Assembly: GCA_900552875.1 (NCBI GenBank)
Contig: USCS01000077.1
Location: 1 to 7,172, forward strand
Origin: an uncultured Collinsella sp.
GTDB taxonomy: Bacteria; Actinomycetota; Coriobacteriia; Coriobacteriales; Coriobacteriaceae
Reading direction: 5' to 3'
Length of the DNA stretch: 7,172 nucleotides
Made by a program: the position numbers and the translations under genes
Part shown: piece by piece, positions 1-5,186 of the stretch
Position numbering within the stretch: position 1 is the stretch's first letter
How the letters are laid out: each line of letters begins with the position of its first letter
The notes under the pieces: model-generated
The model's database searches: none
What the model was told of the DNA's origin: nothing
What the model saw: only the letters and a program-made list of their open reading frames with translations

Positions 1-102
1 CCTGCTCTACAGTCCTGCGCAAGACGAAGGCCACATTAAGTGGCCTTCTTTGCGTGCGGAACTCGCGATGAACTTCGTGCCCCGCCGTCCGGGAGGACGC
101 CT
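1..102 (-). repeat. Palindromic intergenic element, copy 1 (truncated by window edge)
   Basis: Seen directly: the reverse complement of this stretch aligns with 5036-5138. The shared parts, in order, are a GAGGCGTC-like end (95-102), a GC-rich arm (about 74-94), a perfect 21-nt match (53-73 against 5066-5086 reversed), a 4-nt gap, a 9-bp hairpin with the same 5-nt loop, and a 25-nt tail (1-25) that shares CCTGCTC and CAGTCCTGC with 5114-5138 reversed. The remaining outer arm should lie off the left edge. A small stem CGTCC/GGACG with loop GGGA lies at 86-99. No open frame here is convincing. It is probably a dispersed, structure-forming intergenic repeat; whether it is a MITE-like element, a terminator module or a structured RNA cannot be told from two copies. 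Confidence 0.72.
26..48 (+). terminator. Terminator-like hairpin in element copy 1
   Basis: A perfect 9-bp stem (GAAGGCCAC / GTGGCCTTC) with loop ATTAA is followed by TTTG, a very short T run. It could end transcription of a gene entering from the left edge, but the T tract is weak. The same stem recurs at 4961-4983, and a base-pair-compensated version at 5091-5113, so its main identity may be the core of the repeat element rather than a dedicated terminator. Confidence 0.5.
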
Positions 103-142
103 CTTTATTGATGGGAGGCCTGATAGGTCGATGGTTCCGTGC

Positions 143-298
143 CCGGATGCGTCCAAAGTGGGACGGGCTTTCCGGATGGGCAAGCTTTCGGAAAATGCGT
201 CCCAGAATCGACGCTTGAAATGGGATGCAGTTTTCCGATGAGGCACTCGACGGAAAATACATCCCAGAAATGGCCTTTGAACTGGGATAAGATCTCCG
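143..298. repeat. Repeat array A: about 2.5 units of a 62-bp inverted-pair repeat
   Basis: Left motifs of the form TGGGAYGNNNTTTTCCG start at 159, 221 and 283. Right motifs of the form CGGAAAATNCRTCCCA start at 189 and 251. The period is 62 bp. Right motif and next left motif are separated by exactly 16 nt (205-220, 267-282), and left and right by 13-14 nt. Unit 1 is 159-204 and unit 2 is 221-266; both can form a 16-bp-class hairpin. The third unit has only a degenerate left half (TGGGATAAGATCTCCG, 283-298). The 16 nt before unit 1 (143-158) end in CCAAAG like the spacer at 798 further into the right array (4798-4813), so the array is traceable to 143. The organisation matches array B, and is BIME/REP-like by analogy. 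Confidence 0.85.
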
Positions 299-311
299 CG
301 GCATCTCGGAT

Positions 312-394
312 TCTCAAAAATGAGACACGCCGTTGGCGAAAATGAGACACGTGATATCGGGCGTCGGACGTATCATTTGCAAAAATGAGCCGAC
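312..394. repeat. Three AAAATGAG direct repeats upstream of the surface-protein gene
   Basis: AAAATGAGACACG occurs at 317-329 and again at 339-351, exactly 22 bp apart (about two helical turns). A shorter AAAATGAG lies at 382-389, 43 bp further on. The first copy lies in a perfect inverted repeat, TCTCA/TGAGA around AAAA (312-325). The repeats occupy the stretch where the promoter should be, so they may be an operator with helically phased sites. Alternatively they may be a leftover terminus of an IS21-type element, whose ends carry multiple terminal repeats. No transposase is present and no convincing -35/-10 pair could be assigned. Confidence 0.55.
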
Positions 395-410
395 TCCACT
401 CGAGTAAAGC

Positions 411-414
411 GAGG
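411..414 (+). promoter_or_regulatory. Ribosome binding site deciding the start at 421
   Basis: GAGG (within AAAGCGAGG) ends 6 nt before ATG 421. An in-frame ATG at 385 lies inside the AAAATGAG repeat with no purine-rich Shine-Dalgarno site before it. It would also put 12 extra residues ahead of an already normal signal peptide, so 421 is preferred. Confidence 0.65.
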
Positions 415-420
415 TCCCCC

Positions 421-3400
421 ATGCACGTTCCATACCCCCACATTCGCCGGTTGTCGAAAAACCCGCTTGCCGGGACGGCGGCACTTGCTGCGTTGATCGC
501 CACGAGTGTCGCCTGTTTCACGGCCGCGCCCCAGGTTGCCCAGGCGGCCGACACGCCTGAGATCACCGATATGACCGAGCAGGACTATAGCGACCTGGGC
601 CTGGGCACGAGCGAGGACATTCCGGCCGATACCGTTGGCCCCTACTCCACCACCACTCCTACGACGTTTGCCACGCGCAGCGAGGTCTATATGGCAGTTA
701 ACGGTAGCCATGGCAATCGCTACACTCTGCGCGACAAGCTCGAGAACGTCGAGCGCGGCGATCTTGGCGGCAGCAGCAAACTCACCGATGGCTATGGAAG
801 TGTGTGGGGCGCCGCAAAGTTCTGGCAAAACGTCAACAGCTTCGATACGGGTAGCGACCTCTACAAGCACAGCGATTACGGCGGCGGCGACTGGTCGTAC
901 CTAAGCAACAATGGGTCATCAACAGTGCTTGCCAACGAGAACAGCGACTTCTCGGGCATTCACGCCACGAGCGTCGAGTTCTGCAGCGACGCCAAAACGG
1001 GCAAAAAGAGCCGCGTCGCCGAGCTTCGCGCCTATGGCGACAGCTCCTCTACCACGATCGACGGCAAGTCGTACCCCGGAAAGATCGAGCTGGTCCTCTT
1101 TTCGTTTGCCAACGGGCGCACGCGCAAGCTCGATACACGCCTGCCGGTGACGGTCAACACCAATATGATGTACGAAGGCCGTTTTAAGTACCTGGATGCC
1201 GGTTACCTGCAAGAGCACGACGCCGTCTTTGATCTCGAGGCGGGCGATGTCGATGGCGACGGCGTCGACGAGCTATTTGTCTACGCGGGCTGCTATGTCG
1301 ACGAGAACGGCGTGCGCAAGGCTGTAGTCGACATGTATGACTTGGAGGGCGGCAACTGGAAGCAAAGCGTCGTCAAGATCGATGCCGGTAACGCCGCGGA
1401 CTACACCACGCACAACAAGGGCGGGAACGACTCCTGGACGCAGCTTCAGTCAGCTCCTGTCGTTTCGCTAGCGGCCGGCGACCTCGATCGCGATTTTTGC
1501 GATGACCTCGCCATCGTGCTCTCGGCACCCTACGGCAAGAAGAATATTGATAAGTCGACGCATTGCGAGCTGTTTTCGTGGGATGCATCCAAGGGTGCGC
1601 TCGTCCATGTCGATGCTCCGGGCGACGCGGGCGCAATCTCCCTCTCCGCGAACGGCAAGACCATGGTCGCTGCGAATGCGACGTTCGGCACGTTTGCCGC
1701 CTACGATGAAGAAGGAAAGAAGACGGGTGAAACCGTCACGGGCCTTATTCTTGCGGGCTATGACTGGCAACGCAGCGCTTTTGATTACGGCGCTTCTGAC
1801 GGCAGCAAGGGGCTGTACGGCGCGCTGTACCGCTACGCGTATTTTGACTCGGAGTCTGGCGAGTTCAAGCTTTCCGATTGCAAGGAATACAGAGACGGGC
1901 TCCTCGCCTCCTATGGGCTGATGCATGTGCCCAACAGCGCATGGAAGGATAGCGCTCAGGATAAGCGCTATCCGTGCACCTTGGCGCCTATTGCCCTTGC
2001 CACTGCCAACCTTGACGGCCTGTCCGAGCAGCTGGCGGTCGACGAGGTGCTCGTGGGCGGCGATGTGTTCCGCGACTTTGCCTGCAACACGGCACAGAGC
2101 GGGGCTCAGGGCTTGGGGTCCATGGTCGGAACCATGAGCATGAGCGGTCAGCAATACAACAGCAGCAACAAGCATGACCACAAGGGTATAGAGCAGGTGT
2201 GGATCAGCGACGTCAAGGCGGGCAGCGTCTCGGGTTCGGACCGCTATAACGAGAGCTTTATCGCCGTGGTGGGCAAGCACCGCGACGAGGACCTGCGCAA
2301 GAACGATGACTACTATTGGATGACCGCCTCGCATTTTTCGCTCGACGAGAACGGAAATGTGCGCCGCGGCGAGGAGCAGGTGATTAGCGAGAGCAACCGT
2401 CGCGGCACTACCTACGGCACATTTATCTCGCTCGCGCTGCCCGATGTCGACAACGACAGCGTCAAGATCACGTACAAGGACCGCTACAAGGTCTATACCA
2501 ACCCGCGCGTGCTTGCCGTGCTGCAGGATGCGCCCTATGTTGAGGATCTGGAGCAGGCATACGGCTATCTGGTGTTGGGCGGCACGTCATACGGAGAGGA
2601 AAAGGGCACGGGGACATCCCAGGGCTATACCATTGGCGCTGAGTTGGGCGTTGCCGTCGAGGTGCAGACCGGTCCGCCCCTGGTCGCGATGAATGCTTCA
2701 GTCGATTTTGCCGCCGAGGGATGCTATGACTACCGGAGCGAGCGCACGGTCAGCGCAAGCGTAAGCTATGAGTCGCATGCCGGCGAGGGTGACAAGGCCG
2801 TGCTCTACACGATTCCGATGGTCTATTACGAGTATGAGATCGAAAATGAGGAAACTGGTGGCAAGGGCGTGATGGCGGCGCCCGTGTCGCTCGGCGCGCA
2901 GACCTCGGTCGTTAATGTCGAGGCCTATGACCGCATTGCCAAACAGCACAATATGACGCCGCTCAGCTACTTTTTGACCAACCGGTCGGGAGAACCCGGA
3001 ACCTATCAAACGACGCTCAACGGCGAGACTCCCGTTGGGGATTCCTTTGGCCTGGGCAAGCCTGGCGTAACGCGCGCCTACACGCACGATGGGTTTAACG
3101 GCGCCGCCGCGCAGTCGGGGGCGAGCATTGAGCAGACCATCGAAGTCGAGGAGGGCAAGGAGCAGGAGCTCGAGCTCGGCTTGACGCTGAACGGCAGCGT
3201 TGTCATGGGCGCGAAGCTCGCAAAGCACGAGTTGTTTGGCGGCCTGTGCTTTGGTGCCAACGCCGGCTTTACTACGGGTAACTCCTCGAGTGAATCGACC
3301 GAATACGGCGGCACCGTCGACAACCTGCCCGAGGCCGCGCAGGGCAAGTACGGTTTTGTGTGGCGTCTGGGCGTCAACGCGGTGGATGTCGACAAGTTCG

Positions 3401-4509
3401 AGGCAGACTCGGGCGACAAGCTCGGCACCAAGGACACCGACCAGTTCTGGATCGTGGGCTATGACGTTAAGGACGTCGAGATGCCCGACGCGCCGGCCGT
3501 GACGGGCTTTACGGCAAACGCCGTCGATTCGACCAGCGTTACGTTTAACTGGGACGATGTACTCGCAAACAAGAGTGGCTTTAGCTACGGCGTGGGCATG
3601 CTGCAGAGCAATGCGGCGGATGCGGTCGTCAATAGCTGGAAGATTGCCGACAACACGCAGACCTCGCTCAAGTGGGATGGGCTGCAGCCCAATACGGAGT
3701 ATCGATTCGCCATCGCCGCCGTTAAGAATGGATCCACGACCGAAACAGGTATTCGCTCGGCAATCATCACGGTCAAGACCATGCCCGATGGCATGACGAT
3801 GACCGTGAGCGGACCTGCGGCGGATGCTGCGGAGGGGTCGGATCTTGGATACGACTCTTCGGTTGAGCGCACGGCGGGAAGCCACCTGACGCTCTCGGCG
3901 ATTGGCCATGTGAAGCAACTCGGTGCTGACGATAGCGAAACAGGGCTGGCACCGACCTATATGTGGTACCGCAAGGGCCGCGGCGAGACAGAGTTTAAGC
4001 TCGTGGGTGCCGATGGCAACCTCGCGGCTGGAACGGCCTCAAAGCTCGAGATTGACCTGACCGCAGACGATGACGGTGCGCAGTATTACTGCCACGTGGG
4101 ATACAACGACGTGGGCCTCGACACCGGCACGACGCTCGTGAATATCGAGGCCGGGGAGACGGCGCCCACAACGGTGAACGCCACCCCGATCCGCACGCGC
4201 CGCCTGTTCTCACAGGCAAGTGCGGGCGCCAAGAAGTTCCTGGACCATACGCTGGTAAACACCGCCGGCCCAACCGATTCCGAAGGCTCAAAGGACCCCG
4301 AGACTCCTGAGACCCCGACGAACCCGGACAAGCCCAAGTCCGACAACGGAGCTAAGACCGACACCAAGGTCAAGACTACGACCACAGCGAAGAACCTCGC
4401 AAACACCGGCGACCAAACATTCGCCCTAGTCGCCACCGCAGCAGCAGCGGGAGCAACGCTCGTAGTGATAGCCCTCATCATGCTGATCAAGCGCCGCAAG
4501 ACCCACTAG
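421..4509 (+). CDS. Large LANTG-anchored surface protein with FG-GAP repeats, FN3 and Ig-like domains
   Basis: About 1362 residues, function unknown, predicted to be exported and covalently wall-anchored. Residues 1-42 form a signal peptide: RR/K n-region, hydrophobic Ala/Leu core, AQA-AD cleavage near 42/43. Residues about 170-690 look like an FG-GAP/VCBS beta-propeller. The acidic loop DVDGDGVDE (276-284) is a canonical Ca-binding type. Weaker repeats are GDLDRDFCDD (353-362), ATANLDG (527-533) and PDVDNDS (674-680). Residues about 714-807 and 904-970 are long Ser/Thr/Gly-rich alternating beta segments of unknown role. An FN3 domain (about 1022-1120, ending in LQPNTEYRFAIAAV-type strands) and an Ig-like domain (about 1125-1243, with W and DDGAQYYC) follow. 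Then come a Pro/Thr/Lys linker, LANTG (1326-1330), a hydrophobic span (about 1333-1356) and a KRRKTH tail. Two tandem TAG stops end it. The gene appears monocistronic, closed by the 4537 terminator. An adhesin or ligand-binding role is inferred from the architecture; enzyme motifs were not seen. Confidence 0.9.
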   Translation: MHVPYPHIRRLSKNPLAGTAALAALIATSVACFTAAPQVAQAADTPEITDMTEQDYSDLGLGTSEDIPADTVGPYSTTTPTTFATRSEVYMAVNGSHGNRYTLRDKLENVERGDLGGSSKLTDGYGSVWGAAKFWQNVNSFDTGSDLYKHSDYGGGDWSYLSNNGSSTVLANENSDFSGIHATSVEFCSDAKTGKKSRVAELRAYGDSSSTTIDGKSYPGKIELVLFSFANGRTRKLDTRLPVTVNTNMMYEGRFKYLDAGYLQEHDAVFDLEAGDVDGDGVDELFVYAGCYVDENGVRKAVVDMYDLEGGNWKQSVVKIDAGNAADYTTHNKGGNDSWTQLQSAPVVSLAAGDLDRDFCDDLAIVLSAPYGKKNIDKSTHCELFSWDASKGALVHVDAPGDAGAISLSANGKTMVAANATFGTFAAYDEEGKKTGETVTGLILAGYDWQRSAFDYGASDGSKGLYGALYRYAYFDSESGEFKLSDCKEYRDGLLASYGLMHVPNSAWKDSAQDKRYPCTLAPIALATANLDGLSEQLAVDEVLVGGDVFRDFACNTAQSGAQGLGSMVGTMSMSGQQYNSSNKHDHKGIEQVWISDVKAGSVSGSDRYNESFIAVVGKHRDEDLRKNDDYYWMTASHFSLDENGNVRRGEEQVISESNRRGTTYGTFISLALPDVDNDSVKITYKDRYKVYTNPRVLAVLQDAPYVEDLEQAYGYLVLGGTSYGEEKGTGTSQGYTIGAELGVAVEVQTGPPLVAMNASVDFAAEGCYDYRSERTVSASVSYESHAGEGDKAVLYTIPMVYYEYEIENEETGGKGVMAAPVSLGAQTSVVNVEAYDRIAKQHNMTPLSYFLTNRSGEPGTYQTTLNGETPVGDSFGLGKPGVTRAYTHDGFNGAAAQSGASIEQTIEVEEGKEQELELGLTLNGSVVMGAKLAKHELFGGLCFGANAGFTTGNSSSESTEYGGTVDNLPEAAQGKYGFVWRLGVNAVDVDKFEADSGDKLGTKDTDQFWIVGYDVKDVEMPDAPAVTGFTANAVDSTSVTFNWDDVLANKSGFSYGVGMLQSNAADAVVNSWKIADNTQTSLKWDGLQPNTEYRFAIAAVKNGSTTETGIRSAIITVKTMPDGMTMTVSGPAADAAEGSDLGYDSSVERTAGSHLTLSAIGHVKQLGADDSETGLAPTYMWYRKGRGETEFKLVGADGNLAAGTASKLEIDLTADDDGAQYYCHVGYNDVGLDTGTTLVNIEAGETAPTTVNATPIRTRRLFSQASAGAKKFLDHTLVNTAGPTDSEGSKDPETPETPTNPDKPKSDNGAKTDTKVKTTTTAKNLANTGDQTFALVATAAAAGATLVVIALIMLIKRRKTH
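4396..4506 (+). other. C-terminal cell-wall sorting signal (LANTG type)
   Basis: This codes LANTGD, then about 22 hydrophobic residues (starting FALVATAAAAG) and a basic tail KRRKTH. This is the three-part signature of a sortase substrate, with Ala in place of the usual Pro of LPxTG. LAxTG is the motif attributed to class E sortases of high-GC Gram-positives. No sortase gene is in the window, so the partner enzyme must be elsewhere. Confidence 0.88.
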
Positions 4510-4536
4510 TAGCCAGTCGAACATATCGACAACCCA

Positions 4537-4576
4537 AAAACCCGGGTAGCCAAAAAACAGGCCACCCGGGTTTTCT
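4537..4576 (+). terminator. Intrinsic terminator of the surface-protein gene
   Basis: An 11-bp perfect stem (AAAACCCGGGT 4537-4547 / ACCCGGGTTTT 4564-4574) is extended, after one A/C mismatch, by GCC/GGC around the A-rich loop AAAAAACA. It ends in TTTTCTGTT, 27 nt after the first stop codon. The A run on the left side (4536-4540) gives a T run on the other strand, so it may also stop readthrough from the convergent gene. Confidence 0.87.
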
Positions 4577-4597
4577 GTTGAGTGGAGACTCCGCAAG

Positions 4598-4952
4598 CGG
4601 AAACTGCATCCCACAATTAGCGCCCGGAACGGGACACATTTTTCGTCAAGCCCTCATCCGGAAAATCCATCCCAGTTTGAGCGCCCAGACCGGGACGCAC
4701 TTTCCCAAAGGGTCCTCAACGGGAAACTGCGTCCCATAATTAGGCCGAGAAATGGGATGAACTTTCCCAATGAGAGCCAACCGGAAACCACGTCCCAGAA
4801 TCAGCCCCCAAAGTGGGACGCACTTTCCCAACGAGCCTCAACCGGAAAATACATCCCGGAATCCAGCTGAATAGTGGGACACACTTTCCCAATCGGGTCC
4901 CAAGCGGAAACTGCATCCCATTCCAGACAAGAATTCCGGGACACACTTTCCG
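4598..4952. repeat. Repeat array B: strictly periodic 61-62-bp inverted-pair repeats
   Basis: Left motifs (consensus TGGGACGCACTTTCCC) start at 4630, 4691, 4753, 4814, 4875 and 4937. Right motifs (consensus CGGAAACTGCATCCCA) start at 4598, 4659, 4721, 4782, 4843 and 4905. Successive starts differ by 61 or 62 in both series. The gap from a right motif to the next left motif is 16 nt in all six cases. The gap from left to right within a unit is 13 or 14 nt. There are five complete units, a right half at the start and a left half at the end. The 16-nt gaps are loosely conserved (several resemble GAATCAGCCCCCAAAG), and the loops resemble AACGAGCCTCAAC. This is not coding: the period is not a multiple of three. 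Alternating 16-nt motifs with two alternating spacer classes resemble BIMEs (mosaics of REP sequences). The role is unknown; candidates are mRNA 3'-end protection, protein binding or a transposase substrate. Confidence 0.9.
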
Positions 4953-4960
4953 CAAACGAA

Positions 4961-4983
4961 GAAGGCCACATAACGTGGCCTTC
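4961..4983. terminator. Hairpin closing array B, same stem as element copy 1
   Basis: A perfect 9-bp stem GAAGGCCAC (4961-4969) / GTGGCCTTC (4975-4983) with loop ATAAC stands where the missing right half of the last array unit would be expected. The stem sequence is identical to 26-48. It is followed by an AT-rich CAACTTATATATG rather than a T run. As a terminator it is weak; it may act on transcription from either convergent gene. The 39 nt after it (4984-5022) hold no feature I can support. Confidence 0.5.
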
Positions 4984-5035
4984 AACTTATATATGTTCAG
5001 CAGGTGCCCCCATGACAAGCCGCGCCTCAACACCG

Positions 5036-5171
5036 AGGCGTCTGCTCGGTGGCGCGGAATGTAAGGTTCATCGCGAGTTCCGCACGAGCCGGAGAGCACT
5101 TAATGTGCTCTCCGTGCGAGCAGGACTGTCCGAGCAGGGAATCTTACATTCCGCGCCGCCCGGGCAGACGA
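5036..5171 (+). repeat. Palindromic intergenic element, copy 2 (complete)
   Basis: The outer arms are a perfect 15-bp inverted repeat, GGCGCGGAATGTAAG (5051-5065) / CTTACATTCCGCGCC (5143-5157). They extend outward imperfectly to CGTCTG (5039-5044) and CAGACG (5164-5169). Inside are the 21-nt segment shared with copy 1 (5066-5086), the central hairpin (5091-5113), and a tail with GAGCAGG twice (5118-5124, 5132-5138) around GGACTGTCC. Copy 2 is inverted relative to copy 1. It ends about 16 nt from the stop codon of the minus-strand gene, so it would be in that gene's 3' untranslated region. Its left edge overlaps two mutually exclusive small hairpins (5023-5040 and 5031-5051). Confidence 0.8.
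5091..5113 (-). terminator. Central hairpin of element copy 2, possible terminator of the minus-strand gene
   Basis: A 9-bp stem GGAGAGCAC (5091-5099) / GTGCTCTCC (5105-5113) with loop TTAAT. Read on the - strand the loop is ATTAA, as in copy 1, while the stem differs at three base pairs and every change is compensated. It lies 73 nt beyond the stop of the minus-strand gene and is the nearest strong hairpin there, apart from the large palindrome that encloses it. No T run follows, so it may need Rho or may serve 3'-end stability instead. Confidence 0.4.
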
Positions 5172-5186
5172 ACCGGGATAGACCCG

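Noticed and set aside
385..420. ATG at 385 as the start of the surface protein
   Set aside because: It has no Shine-Dalgarno site and lies within the AAAATGAG repeat. ATG 421 has GAGG at 6 nt and begins a normal signal peptide.
421..546. Lipoprotein or Tat signal in the surface protein
   Set aside because: C32 is preceded by Ser-Val-Ala, which lacks the aliphatic residue expected at -3 of a lipobox. The RR at 9-10 is not in a full S/T-R-R-x-F-L-K context. AQA-AD fits ordinary signal peptidase I.
2698..3918. A 406-residue open frame on the - strand, and another at 1468-2334
   Set aside because: Both are opposite strong coding sequence of the surface protein, with Arg/His/Ala-rich composition and no recognisable domain.
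4598..4952. CRISPR array
   Set aside because: The repeats alternate in orientation, are only 16 nt and imperfect, and are separated by 13-14 and 16 nt gaps whose sequences are themselves loosely conserved. No cas gene is visible.
4598..4952. Integron attC sites, suggested by imperfect inverted repeats of about 60 bp
   Set aside because: No gene cassettes lie between units, no integrase is visible, and I see no conserved core site at the ends of the units.
4646..5099. Minus-strand open frames giving repeated GKCVPLW / FRL peptides
   Set aside because: The peptides are translations of the 61-62-bp array. The period is not a multiple of three, so the frame changes every unit, which is incompatible with a selected repeat protein.
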